Origin: Flavobacterium sasangense DSM 21067
Lineage (GTDB): Bacteria; Bacteroidota; Bacteroidia; Flavobacteriales; Flavobacteriaceae
Assembly: GCF_000686885.1 (NCBI RefSeq)
Contig: NZ_JMLU01000001.1
Location: 1-64,000 of the forward strand
Reading direction: 5' to 3'
Length of the DNA: 64,000 nucleotides
Part shown: piece after piece, positions 41,946 to 52,010 of the stretch
Numbering within the stretch: position 1 is the stretch's first letter
Layout: every line of letters starts with the position of its first letter
Program-made: the position numbers and the translations under genes
Notes under the pieces: generated by a model
The model's input: the letters and a program-made list of their open reading frames with translations, nothing else
Told to the model about the DNA's origin: nothing
The model's database searches: none

Positions 41946-43409
41946 ATGGAAATCTTTGATATGGAAAAGGTAATTGATGAAAACAAACAAGGTCAGAGTT
42001 TAGTGCTTGACCAAAAAGAAGGAAATACTAAAAAACTTTTTATAGAGAGTTATGGTTGCCAAATGAATTTTTCGGACAGCGAAATTGTGGCGTCTATTCT
42101 TTATGAAAACGGATATAATACCACTCAAAATCTGGAAGACGCTGATTTAGTTTTGGTAAACACTTGTTCTATTCGCGACAAAGCGGAGCAGACGATTCGC
42201 AAGCGTTTAGAAAAATACAACGCAGTAAAGAAAATCAATCCTTCAATGAAAGTTGGGGTTTTAGGTTGTATGGCAGAACGTTTGAAAAGTCAGTTTTTAG
42301 AAGAAGAGAAAATTGTGGACATGGTGGTTGGACCTGATGCTTACAAAGATTTACCAAATTTATTAGCTGAAGTTGAAGAAGGAAGAGATGCTATCAACGT
42401 AATTCTTTCGAAAGAAGAAACGTATGGTGATATTTCACCTGTCCGTTTGAATAGTAACGGAGTTAATGCTTTCGTTTCGATTACAAGAGGTTGCGATAAC
42501 ATGTGTACCTTCTGCGTAGTTCCTTTTACTCGTGGACGTGAGCGTAGCCGTGAACCACAAAGTATTTATGACGAAATTCAAGATTTATACGATAGAGGTT
42601 TCAAAGAAGTTACTTTATTAGGCCAAAACGTAGACAGTTACCTTTGGTATGGTGGAGGTTTGAAGAAAGATTTCGATAAGGCGACTGATATACAAAAAGC
42701 GACTGCAGTTGATTTTGCTCAATTATTAGACAAATGTGCTACGTTGTTCCCAAAAATGCGTTTTAGATTCTCAACTTCTAACCCGCAAGACATGCATGTG
42801 GAAGTGATTGAAACTATGGCGAAACACCATAACATTTGTAAGTACATTCACTTACCTGTTCAAAGTGGAAGCACTAGAATTTTACAAGAAATGAATCGTC
42901 AACACACACGTGAAGAATACATGGCGTTGATTGATAAAATATATGCAATTATTCCAGATATTTCATTATCGCAAGATATGATTGCCGGTTTCCCAACAGA
43001 AACTGAAGAAGATCATCAAGACACCTTGAGTTTGATGGAATATGTAAAATATGATTTCGGATTTATGTTTGCGTATTCAGAACGTCCAGGAACTTTGGCT
43101 GCCAGAAAAATGGAAGACGACGTTCCAGAAGAAGTGAAGAAAAGACGTTTAAATGAAATCATCGACTTACAACAAAGAATTGGTTTAGAAAGAACGCAAC
43201 GTTTCATCGGTCAAGAAGTAGAAGTATTGATTGAAAAAGAATCAAAACGTTCTGATGCTCATTGGAGTGGAAGAAATTCTCAAAATACTGTAGTAGTTTT
43301 CCCAAAAGAAAATTACAAAGTAGGCGAATTCGTAATGGTAAAAATCACAGATTGTACCGCTGCAACTTTAATTGGAGAAGCAGTTGGATATTCTGAAATA
43401 ATGAATTAA
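41946..43409 (+). CDS. miaB: tRNA methylthiotransferase MiaB
   Basis: The product has 487 residues. The UPF0004 domain (about 30-150) has the three cysteines of the auxiliary Fe-S cluster ([31 protein letters not shown]). The radical-SAM domain carries [20 protein letters not shown] (CxxxCxxC at about 180-187). A C-terminal TRAM domain (about 415-480) binds tRNA. The enzyme adds a methylthio group to i6A37 of tRNAs. The ATG at 41946 or the one at codon 6 may start translation. The next gene, with inverted repeats, appears to be an insertion between miaB and the sigma-54 activator. Confidence 0.97.
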   Translation: MEIFDMEKVIDENKQGQSLVLDQKEGNTKKLFIESYGCQMNFSDSEIVASILYENGYNTTQNLEDADLVLVNTCSIRDKAEQTIRKRLEKYNAVKKINPSMKVGVLGCMAERLKSQFLEEEKIVDMVVGPDAYKDLPNLLAEVEEGRDAINVILSKEETYGDISPVRLNSNGVNAFVSITRGCDNMCTFCVVPFTRGRERSREPQSIYDEIQDLYDRGFKEVTLLGQNVDSYLWYGGGLKKDFDKATDIQKATAVDFAQLLDKCATLFPKMRFRFSTSNPQDMHVEVIETMAKHHNICKYIHLPVQSGSTRILQEMNRQHTREEYMALIDKIYAIIPDISLSQDMIAGFPTETEEDHQDTLSLMEYVKYDFGFMFAYSERPGTLAARKMEDDVPEEVKKRRLNEIIDLQQRIGLERTQRFIGQEVEVLIEKESKRSDAHWSGRNSQNTVVVFPKENYKVGEFVMVKITDCTAATLIGEAVGYSEIMN

Positions 43410-43417
43410 AAATATAA

Positions 43418-43435
43418 GCCACGGATTAAAGGATT
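43418..43435. repeat. Left inverted repeat flanking the GxxExxY gene
   Basis: GCCACGGATTAAAGGATT is exactly inverted at 43835-43852. A weaker similarity extends inward (ACACAGATT against TCACGGATT). It lies 8 bases after the miaB stop. Confidence 0.85.
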
Positions 43436-43450
43436 AACACAGATTTCAAT

Positions 43451-43822
43451 ATGGGACTTTATAGAGAAGAAGAAACTTTTAAAATTATTGGGATTTGTAT
43501 GGAAGTTCATAGAAATCTTGGTCCAGGATTACTTGAAGTAGTATATAAAGATGCGTTAGAAATAGAATTTAAAGCAAATGATATTCCTTTTGAAAGAGAA
43601 AAAGAATTTTCAATCGAATATAAGGGAATTATATTACCGCATAAATTTTATGCAGATTTCATTGTAAATGAAGATATTGTTTTAGAAGTAAAAGCAGTAA
43701 AAGAATTTTCAGGAGAGCATACTGCACAAGTATTGAATTACATGAAACTTTCAAATTCAGAAATTGGATTATTGGTAAATTTTCAAAACAAATCACTACA
43801 ACATAAAAGATTAGTATTTTAA
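43451..43822 (+). CDS. GxxExxY protein (PDDEXK-like)
   Basis: The product has 123 residues. The name motif GPGLLEVVY lies at about 25-33 (G..E..Y), and FADFIV with the acidic-lysine segment IVLEVKAV at about 71-82 fits a PD-(D/E)xK nuclease core (PDDEXK_3 family). These are small proteins of unknown function found in many copies in Bacteroidota and cyanobacteria. Here the gene is flanked by an exact 18-bp inverted repeat, 435 bases from end to end, suggesting a compact mobile or domesticated unit inserted between miaB and the activator gene. Confidence 0.85.
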   Translation: MGLYREEETFKIIGICMEVHRNLGPGLLEVVYKDALEIEFKANDIPFEREKEFSIEYKGIILPHKFYADFIVNEDIVLEVKAVKEFSGEHTAQVLNYMKLSNSEIGLLVNFQNKSLQHKRLVF

Positions 43823-43834
43823 TTAATCCGTGAA

Positions 43835-43852
43835 AATCCTTTAATCCGTGGC
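43835..43852. repeat. Right inverted repeat flanking the GxxExxY gene
   Basis: AATCCTTTAATCCGTGGC is the reverse complement of the left copy at 43418. It lies 12 bases after the GxxExxY stop and 15 bases before the start of the sigma-54 activator, so it is part of the leader of that gene. Confidence 0.85.
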
Positions 43853-43867
43853 AAAAAAAATAAAAAA

Positions 43868-45130
43868 ATGGAATCAGTACAAGCTATAAAACAACGATTT
43901 GAAATTATTGGGAACGACCCAAAACTCAATCGTGCCGTGGAGAAAGCCATTCAGGTAGCTCCAACGGATATTTCGGTATTGGTAACAGGTGAAAGTGGTG
44001 TTGGAAAGGAAAGTATTCCAAAAATCATTCACGCACTTTCGCACAGAAAACATGGGAAATACATTGCAGTAAACTGTGGTGCTATCCCAGAAGGAACGAT
44101 TGATAGTGAACTTTTTGGTCACGAAAAAGGTTCGTTTACTGGAGCAACCAACACGCGTGAAGGTTATTTTGAAGTTGCCGATGGCGGAACTATATTCTTA
44201 GATGAAGTTGGTGAATTACCATTAACAACTCAAGTACGTTTATTACGTGTTTTGGAAAATGGCGAATTTATCAAAGTAGGTTCATCGCAAGTTCAAAAAA
44301 CGAATGTAAGAATCGTAGCGGCTACGAATGTCAATATGTTTGATGCAATTGAAAAAGGCAAATTCCGTGAAGATTTATTTTACAGATTGAGTACGGTTGA
44401 TATTATGTTGCCACCGCTTCGCGAACGTAAAGACGACATTCATTTGTTGTTTAGAAAATTTGCTTCAGATTTTGCGCATAAATACAAAATGCCTGCTATC
44501 AAATTAGATGACAGCGCAGTTGAGATTCTTTTAAAATATCGCTGGAGCGGAAACATTCGTCAATTGCGAAATGTTGCCGAACAAATTTCGGTTTTGGAAA
44601 CCAAACGTGAGATTTCATCGCAAACGCTTCTCTCCTATTTACCAATGGAAAATCCGAATTTACCTTCGGTCATTGGAACAAAAAAATCAGAAAGTGATTT
44701 CAGTAACGAAAGAGAAATTTTGTACAAAGTCCTTTTTGATATGAAGAGCGATTTGAACGATTTGAAAAAGCTTACGATGGAATTAATGCAAAACGGAAGT
44801 TCAAAAGTTCAAGAAGCAAATAAAGGATTAATTCAGAAAATTTACGGCAAACCCGAAGAAAATGCTATTTTTGAAGAAGAACCGAGAGTTGAAATGCTTC
44901 CGAATCAAAATAATATGATTCAAGAAGAGTTTGAAGACGATGACGATGATCAAAATTATTTATTTGCCGAAACGGTTGATGAAGAAGAAACCTTAAGTTT
45001 AGAAGCGAAAGAAATTGAATTAATCAAGAAATCTTTAGAGCGAAATAAAGGAAAACGAAAAGCGGCTGCTGACGAATTAGGAATTTCAGAACGCACATTA
45101 TACAGAAAAATTAAACAATACGATTTATAA
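43868..45130 (+). CDS. Sigma-54 interaction domain transcriptional activator
   Basis: The product has 420 residues with no receiver or other sensor domain in front. The AAA+ domain (about 10-240) has Walker A GESGVGKE (about 40-47), the sigma-54 contact loop GSFTGA (about 88-93; GAFTGA in most relatives) and Walker B GTIFLDEVGEL. A long acidic linker (about 300-365, DDDDDQ-type) leads to a Fis-type helix-turn-helix at about 380-420 (KRKAAADELGISERTLYRKIK). It should activate sigma-54 promoters with ATP. The lptE start overlaps its stop by one base, giving an operon that runs to secG. The missing sensor means control by abundance or partner. Confidence 0.93.
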   Translation: MESVQAIKQRFEIIGNDPKLNRAVEKAIQVAPTDISVLVTGESGVGKESIPKIIHALSHRKHGKYIAVNCGAIPEGTIDSELFGHEKGSFTGATNTREGYFEVADGGTIFLDEVGELPLTTQVRLLRVLENGEFIKVGSSQVQKTNVRIVAATNVNMFDAIEKGKFREDLFYRLSTVDIMLPPLRERKDDIHLLFRKFASDFAHKYKMPAIKLDDSAVEILLKYRWSGNIRQLRNVAEQISVLETKREISSQTLLSYLPMENPNLPSVIGTKKSESDFSNEREILYKVLFDMKSDLNDLKKLTMELMQNGSSKVQEANKGLIQKIYGKPEENAIFEEEPRVEMLPNQNNMIQEEFEDDDDDQNYLFAETVDEEETLSLEAKEIELIKKSLERNKGKRKAAADELGISERTLYRKIKQYDL

Positions 45131-45633
45131 TGAGATATTTGATAATTATAATAACACTTAGTTTTTCATTTCTTTTGAACAGTTGTGGTATTTACAATTT
45201 CACAGGTGCTAAACCCATTGATGCTAAAACTTTTCAAGTAAATTATTTTCAAAATAATGCCCCTTTGGTAGAGCCCGGAATTGAAAGAACTTTCACATTA
45301 GAACTGCAAGATATTATTCAAAACCAAACCAATTTAAATTTGGTGTCTCAAGGTGGTGAATTACTTTACGAAGGTGAAATTGTAGATTATCGCATCACAC
45401 CAATGACCGCAACTGCAGATCAAAGAGCAGCACAAAATAGATTAACAATAAGTGTAATGGTAAGATTTACCAATAGAAACAAAGAAGAGGATAATTTTGA
45501 AAAGCGTTTTTCCTTTTTCTATGATTTCGATGCCAATCAGCAATTAGTAGGTTCGCAATTAACAACTGCATTAGATGTTATTTTTGAGCGAATTACTCAA
45601 GACATTTTCAACGAATCATTAGCTAAATGGTAA
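45130..45633 (+). CDS. lptE: LptE-like LPS assembly lipoprotein
   Basis: The product has 167 residues with lipoprotein signal MRYLIIIITLSFSFLLNSC (Cys19), followed by GIYNFTGA. The body matches the Bacteroidota LptE family (IDAKTFQVNYFQNNAPLVEPG, LELQDIIQNQTNLNLV, GELLYEGEIVDYRITPM, RLTISVMVRFTN). In proteobacteria LptE plugs the LptD barrel that inserts LPS into the outer membrane. Its start overlaps the activator gene stop, and a TTG-started gene follows 14 bases on. The name rests on family annotation and position rather than strict sequence identity. Confidence 0.82.
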   Translation: MRYLIIIITLSFSFLLNSCGIYNFTGAKPIDAKTFQVNYFQNNAPLVEPGIERTFTLELQDIIQNQTNLNLVSQGGELLYEGEIVDYRITPMTATADQRAAQNRLTISVMVRFTNRNKEEDNFEKRFSFFYDFDANQQLVGSQLTTALDVIFERITQDIFNESLAKW

Positions 45634-45647
45634 TTAATTTGTAAATT

Positions 45648-46445
45648 TTGAACATATCCGATTTAACATATCTTTTAAATAAGCCTGAAACTATAAACGA
45701 AAAGCAAACTATAGCTTTAGAGAATGTAGTTTTGCAGTTTCCGTATTTTCAAGCGGCACGAGCTTTACATTTAAAAGGATTGTTCAATCAAGAAAGTTTT
45801 AGATACAATTACGAATTAAAAAAAACGGCAGCTTACACAACCGATAGAACCATTTTATTTGAATTTATAACTTCTGATAATTTCACAGCGATTCAACAGG
45901 AAAAGATAGATGAAATTCAAAGATCATTGTTAGATATTGAAGTACATCACATAGAAGAAGTAATAGTTTTACCAGAAATTAAAACCATTACTCCTAAAGA
46001 AGAAACTAATGAGATAGAACCAACTTCAGAAGAAAAATTGGAAATTGGCAAACCTTTACCATTTACTCCTTCAGAGAGACATTCGTTTCAAGAATGGTTA
46101 CAATTGACAAAATTTAGTCCAATTGAACGTGAAATTGAAGAAAAAACCACATCAAACGACCCTGAAAAGCAAAAAAAATTAGACATCATTGATAAATTTA
46201 TTGAAGCTAATCCAAAAATTGCTCCAGTAAAAGAAACAACCAAAGCACCTGCAAATATTAGCAAAAGCATTGAAGAACCAACGCATCTAATGACCGAAAC
46301 ATTAGCCAAAGTATATTTGGAACAAAAAAAATATACAAAAGCAATACAAGCTTATGAAATATTAATTTTGAAATATCCAGAAAAAAGTAGTTTCTTTGCA
46401 GACCGAATAAATGAAATCAAAAATTTACAACAAAATAATAATTAA
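45648..46445 (+). CDS. TPR-like protein next to secG
   Basis: The product has 265 residues. The start is TTG at 45648 (MNISDLTYLLNKPETINEKQ). An N-terminal helical part (about 1-80) is followed by an acidic linker and a C-terminal tetratricopeptide-like hairpin (EPTHLMTETLAKVYLEQKKYTKAIQAYEILILKYPEKSSFFADRINEI, about 205-258). It is soluble. It is a conserved flavobacterial gene in the lptE-secG block; the role is unknown, possibly linked to envelope assembly. It ends 2 bases before secG. Confidence 0.72.
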   Translation: MNISDLTYLLNKPETINEKQTIALENVVLQFPYFQAARALHLKGLFNQESFRYNYELKKTAAYTTDRTILFEFITSDNFTAIQQEKIDEIQRSLLDIEVHHIEEVIVLPEIKTITPKEETNEIEPTSEEKLEIGKPLPFTPSERHSFQEWLQLTKFSPIEREIEEKTTSNDPEKQKKLDIIDKFIEANPKIAPVKETTKAPANISKSIEEPTHLMTETLAKVYLEQKKYTKAIQAYEILILKYPEKSSFFADRINEIKNLQQNNN

Positions 46446-46447
46446 TT

Positions 46448-46810
46448 ATGGGATTCACAGGTTTTTTAATTGCGATAACAATTGTTTGTTTTTTATTAAT
46501 CTTAGCTATTATGGTTCAAAACCCTAAAGGTGGAGGTTTATCTTCTTCATTTGGTGGTTCTCAACAATTAGGTGGAGTTCAAAAAACAACTGATTTCTTA
46601 GATAAAAGCACTTGGACATTAGGAGGAATTTTAATTGCATTAATTTTACTTTCTAGTTTAAGTTTCAATGGCGCTGCATCTGGTTCTAAAGTTTTAGGTA
46701 ATGATGACACATCAGTTCCCACAACTACAGTTCCAACTACACCAGAAGCTACACAACAAGCTGCTCCTGCTGCTACACCAGCACCAACAGCTACTGATTC
46801 TACAAAATAA
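46448..46810 (+). CDS. secG: Preprotein translocase subunit SecG
   Basis: The product has 120 residues. Two transmembrane helices (about 3-22 and 53-72) flank the conserved loop MVQNPKGGGLSSSFGGSQQLGGVQKTTDFL (about 22-51), diagnostic of SecG. A threonine/alanine/proline-rich tail of about 35 residues follows, longer than in E. coli. SecG is the small subunit of the SecYEG channel in the inner membrane. A terminator follows at once, so groES has its own promoter. Confidence 0.95.
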   Translation: MGFTGFLIAITIVCFLLILAIMVQNPKGGGLSSSFGGSQQLGGVQKTTDFLDKSTWTLGGILIALILLSSLSFNGAASGSKVLGNDDTSVPTTTVPTTPEATQQAAPAATPAPTATDSTK

Positions 46811-46826
46811 GAATTGTAAAAAATAA

Positions 46827-46860
46827 CAAAATGCCAGCATGTCAGTGCTGGCATTTTTTT
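46827..46860 (+). terminator. Terminator after secG
   Basis: AAATGCCAGC (46829-46838) pairs with GCTGGCATTT (46847-46856) around an 8-base loop, followed by Ts. It closes the miaB-to-secG block. Confidence 0.88.
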
Positions 46861-46886
46861 TACCGAAAAATTGTCAGAAAAATGAT

Positions 46887-46902
46887 TTGGCATAATTTCT
46901 GA
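46887..46902 (+). promoter_or_regulatory. Possible sigma-54-like promoter of groESL
   Basis: TTGGCATAATTTCTGA matches the -24 part of the sigma-54 consensus (TTGGCAC) but has CTGA in place of TTGC at -12. No TAnnTTTG box is seen in 46861-46948. Promoters of groESL in Bacteroidota can be unusual. Weak evidence. Confidence 0.3.
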
Positions 46903-46948
46903 AATATTGCAAGCAACAATTTAATTATAACATTAAAATATAAAAACT

Positions 46949-47224
46949 ATGTCATTAAACATTAAACCAATTTCAGATCGAGTAGTTATTGAGCCTTTAG
47001 CAGCTGAAACTACAACCGCTTCAGGAATTATTATTCCAGACACTGCAAAAGAAAAACCTCAAAAAGGAACTGTAGTAGCCGTAGGAAATGGTAAAAAAGA
47101 TTATACCATGACAGTTAAAGTTGGCGATGTAGTTCTTTATGGGAAATACTCTGGAACAGAGTTTAAATACGAAGGTAAAGATTACCTAATTATGAGAGAA
47201 GACGAAATATACGCAGTTCTTTAA
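46949..47224 (+). CDS. groES: Co-chaperonin GroES
   Basis: The product has 91 residues. The Cpn10 fold is intact: [14 protein letters not shown], the mobile loop with [14 protein letters not shown] (about 18-31), [15 protein letters not shown], and [32 protein letters not shown]. It caps GroEL to enclose folding substrates in the cytoplasm. It is 55 bases ahead of groEL. No HrcA-binding CIRCE inverted repeat was found in front of it. Confidence 0.98.
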   Translation: MSLNIKPISDRVVIEPLAAETTTASGIIIPDTAKEKPQKGTVVAVGNGKKDYTMTVKVGDVVLYGKYSGTEFKYEGKDYLIMREDEIYAVL

Positions 47225-47267
47225 TCGTATAACAACAACTTTTAAACATTTAAACTTAAACATTTAA

Positions 47268-48905
<1,638 letters not shown>

Positions 48906-48927
48906 GATTCAAAATACTCAGATACAT

Positions 48928-48962
48928 AAAACCCGATTAGAACTTTCTAATCGGGTTTTATT
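48928..48962 (+). terminator. Terminator after groEL
   Basis: AAACCCGATTAG (48929-48940) pairs with CTAATCGGGTTT (48947-48958), then T-rich. On the minus strand it can also serve the convergent porin gene. Confidence 0.88.
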
Positions 48963-48996
48963 TTTAAAACTAACTTAAAACAAAAAATAAAACTAT

Positions 48997-50325
48997 CTAA
49001 TTGAAGAAAACTTGATATTGTGCTACCACAGAACCATTTCTAGAAACTTGGTCTCCAGCAGTATTATAAATTGGTCTATCTTGATAAGAAACGGTAAATT
49101 TAGAAGTGTGATTTGCCAATAACCAGTTTACACCAATATCATAAAAATTCATTTGATCGTTTAATCGGTTAAAATTTGAACTCTGAATGGATGCGTAAGG
49201 CATAAGAGTCGTTTTGCCAATTAAATTCTCTTTAAATTTATATCCAATCTGACCATATAAAGTTGTACCTGTTCCATACATTGGAAATGCATTTCCAGCA
49301 CCATTTAAAATTGCAGCATTATTATTTCCATTTGCTGGATTCATTACACCTAAATTACGTGTATAATTATCTCCGAAATCATATTTTGTAACACTTGCAT
49401 AAGCGCTAATAGCCTGTCCTTTAGATCCAACTGGAGCATCATAATAAATATCAGCAGATAAATGCAACATATCATGATTAATAGTATCGCCAACAGTATT
49501 TAATTTCCACATAGCATCTTTTTGATAAATAAATCCAGCACCGATATTAAATACTTTTTTCTTACCTAAATAAGTTCCTGTCATGTAAGGCATCAAATTA
49601 CTTTCTTGATCTTTAAATTGGTATTGAAAGTAACCGTTCCATTGCATTTTTGGAGGAGCAGCTGAAAAATTCCAATTGGTATTTATAGTTGGATTATAGT
49701 TAGCTGATTTTTGAATTGCCATTGGTTGCGCCATTGCAATTCTATAATCTAACTTACCTAATTTCCCTTTTGCAAAAACTGATAATTTTCTCAAAAACTG
49801 ATCTGTAACATCATTTGTAGTTTGTTGAAACAATGGTGCATCAACTCCTAAAATAGAACCTGTTGATGGAGAGGAAAAACGAGCTAATCCACTCCAACCT
49901 GACAATCCCATTCCCAAAGACAGCTTTGTTTTATCAATTGCATATTCACCCATGGCATCATGCAAAAAGAAACCTTGTTTTCTATCAGAAATATTATTTA
50001 AGTTGTTTTGTCCAAATTGCGAATAAATAAAAACTCTATCCGTTAATTGCCCATACATTTGTATTCTAAAACGACGAATTCCAATATCGGTTCCACTATT
50101 TTTTTCAATTCCAAAAATTGTTGTTCCTGGATTATATTCTTGACTACGCAGCCAAAGCTGAGCTAACATTGTAAACTTTACATAGTTACTTCCATCTTCA
50201 TTTAAATTGAATTTACGATCTTTAAAAAAGCTATTAGTTTCAGCTTTTTTCTCTTCCTGAGCATTTGCTTTTATTGTAACTAATACCAATGCAAAAACGC
50301 CCAAATATTTTAAAATATTTTTCAT
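48997..50325 (-). CDS. Porin of the phosphate-selective (OprO/P-like) type
   Basis: The product has 442 residues with a signal peptide (about 1-22, ANAQE). The body is a 16-strand-type barrel with GIRRFRIQMYGQLTDRVFIYSQFGQNN (about 77-103), typical of the OprO/P-like porins found in Bacteroidota, and a terminal aromatic residue (YQVFFN). It is last in the carbon-uptake operon, downstream of the SulP transporter and separated from it by a hairpin at 50345. It could provide the outer-membrane path for bicarbonate or other anions; that is inference from position. Confidence 0.8.
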   Translation of the reverse strand: MKNILKYLGVFALVLVTIKANAQEEKKAETNSFFKDRKFNLNEDGSNYVKFTMLAQLWLRSQEYNPGTTIFGIEKNSGTDIGIRRFRIQMYGQLTDRVFIYSQFGQNNLNNISDRKQGFFLHDAMGEYAIDKTKLSLGMGLSGWSGLARFSSPSTGSILGVDAPLFQQTTNDVTDQFLRKLSVFAKGKLGKLDYRIAMAQPMAIQKSANYNPTINTNWNFSAAPPKMQWNGYFQYQFKDQESNLMPYMTGTYLGKKKVFNIGAGFIYQKDAMWKLNTVGDTINHDMLHLSADIYYDAPVGSKGQAISAYASVTKYDFGDNYTRNLGVMNPANGNNNAAILNGAGNAFPMYGTGTTLYGQIGYKFKENLIGKTTLMPYASIQSSNFNRLNDQMNFYDIGVNWLLANHTSKFTVSYQDRPIYNTAGDQVSRNGSVVAQYQVFFN

Positions 50326-50344
50326 TTTACGACATAAAAATTTT

Positions 50345-50370
50345 GAAAACCCCTTTTACAAAGGGTTTTC
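50345..50370 (-). terminator. Hairpin between sulP and porin genes
   Basis: GAAAACCC (50345-50352) pairs with GGGTTTTC (50363-50370). On the minus strand the stem is followed by AAAATTTTTATG, a weak T-run. It may reduce read-through into the porin gene, or stabilise the upstream transcript. Confidence 0.55.
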
Positions 50371-50387
50371 ATGTTAGTATTTTACTT

Positions 50388-51995
50388 TTAAAGCTCTGCT
50401 AATTTTGCTTTTCTTGAAGATAATGGGTGGCTAGAAAGTGGCTTATGATTTTCAAGACCTTTAATCTTAACTGTTCCACCGTTTGCTTCATAATCATGTT
50501 TAAAGTGCTCCAAGTTTTCCATTACAGAATGGTCAACTAATTTAGTTTTCTTTAAATCGATTGTTACATCAAAACCATAAGGAATAGCTTCTAATTTACT
50601 TTTTACTCCTAAGTAATTTGTAAATACAGCTGCTTTACTAATTTCAACTAAATAATTATTTCCTTCAAAGGAAACCAATGTTGGTGCTTTAAATAATGAA
50701 GAAATTGGTGTTCCATTAATTAAATGAATGATAATTTTCAAAACCATACCCGCAGCAATACCAATAAGTAAATCTTCGAATAATGTAAAGAAAATCGTTA
50801 CTAAAAAGATAGCCAATTGTTCTTTACCAATTTGAAATGTATGAATAAATTCTTTTGGATGCGCTAATTTAATCCCTACCGTAATCAACATTGCAGCTAA
50901 AGCAGCATTTGGAATCAACTCTAATATTGGAGTAGCAAGTAATACAAACATTAAAATAAAGAATCCGTGGAAGAAATTTGCCCATCTTGTTTTTGCACCA
51001 TTGTTAACATTTGAAGAAGAACGTGCCACTTCAGAAATCATTGGTAAACCTCCTAAGAAAGCAGCAATTGTATTTCCAATTCCAACAGCAATTAAATCTT
51101 TATTCATATTTGACTTTCTTTTGAAAGGATCCAACAAATCGATTGCTTTTACTGTTAACAATGATTCTAATGTTCCTACTAAAGCAAACATAATTACATA
51201 TTTAATAAACAATCCTGTTTGAGAAAAACCTTCAAAACTTGCATTGAAATTCAAATTATCAACAAAATTTCCAATTTTTACTAATGCATAAGCAGGTTCT
51301 GTTTCTTTAAAATGCATGAATAACTCACATGGAATAGCAAATAACAATACCACAAGCGGAGCTGGAATCATTTTAATCGTTTTGTTTTTGATATAAGGCC
51401 ACCCCAACATAATTGCTAAACTCACAATACCAATAATAGAAGCTTTAGGATCTAAATTAGCAATGAAGTTTGGAATATTAGCTAATAATTCCAATGGACC
51501 TTTACCTTTTGCTAATGTTGGATTATCATTCAATAAAACGGGAATTTGTTTTGCTATAATGATAATTCCAATCGCTGCTAACATTCCGTGAATAGCAGAA
51601 AGCGGGAAGAAATCAGCCAATTTTCCTAATTTTAAAACTCCGAAAAGGATTTGAATTACTCCAGCAACAACCATTGCTCCAAGGGCTAATTTCCAACCTA
51701 ATTCGTTATCTCCTTTTCCAAATTCTGCAACAGCACCAGCAACAATTACAATTAAACCAGCAGCTGGCCCTTTAATTGTTAAACGAGAACCCATGAAAAA
51801 CGACACTACAATTCCACCAATAATAGCCGTAATTAATCCCATAATAGGTGGAAAGTCGGAAGCTTTTGCGATTCCTAAACTTAATGGCAATGCCAGTAAA
51901 AACACGATGAAACCTGAAATGGCATCCGTTTTAAAATTTTCTTTTAAACCTGCTAATCCATCAGCAGGAATGTATTTTTTTATATTTGCGTTCAT
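50388..51995 (-). CDS. SulP family anion (bicarbonate-type) transporter
   Basis: The product has 535 residues. About ten to twelve hydrophobic helices (about 25-420) carry the SulP motifs: GFIVFLLALPLSLGIAKASDFPP (about 28-50), GIIGGIVVSFFMGSRLTIKGPAAG (about 57-80) and DLIAVGIGNTIAAFLGGLPMISEVARSSSNVN. A cytoplasmic STAS domain (about 445-530, KSKLEAIPYGFDVTIDLKKTKLVDHSVMENL) regulates it. SulP proteins exchange or co-transport sulfate, bicarbonate or similar ions; BicA is one. The position next to dabA/dabB favours bicarbonate. It lies 16 bases after dabB on the same strand. Confidence 0.9.
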   Translation of the reverse strand: MNANIKKYIPADGLAGLKENFKTDAISGFIVFLLALPLSLGIAKASDFPPIMGLITAIIGGIVVSFFMGSRLTIKGPAAGLIVIVAGAVAEFGKGDNELGWKLALGAMVVAGVIQILFGVLKLGKLADFFPLSAIHGMLAAIGIIIIAKQIPVLLNDNPTLAKGKGPLELLANIPNFIANLDPKASIIGIVSLAIMLGWPYIKNKTIKMIPAPLVVLLFAIPCELFMHFKETEPAYALVKIGNFVDNLNFNASFEGFSQTGLFIKYVIMFALVGTLESLLTVKAIDLLDPFKRKSNMNKDLIAVGIGNTIAAFLGGLPMISEVARSSSNVNNGAKTRWANFFHGFFILMFVLLATPILELIPNAALAAMLITVGIKLAHPKEFIHTFQIGKEQLAIFLVTIFFTLFEDLLIGIAAGMVLKIIIHLINGTPISSLFKAPTLVSFEGNNYLVEISKAAVFTNYLGVKSKLEAIPYGFDVTIDLKKTKLVDHSVMENLEHFKHDYEANGGTVKIKGLENHKPLSSHPLSSRKAKLAEL

Positions 51996-52010
51996 ATATT
52001 TTCAAATAAA

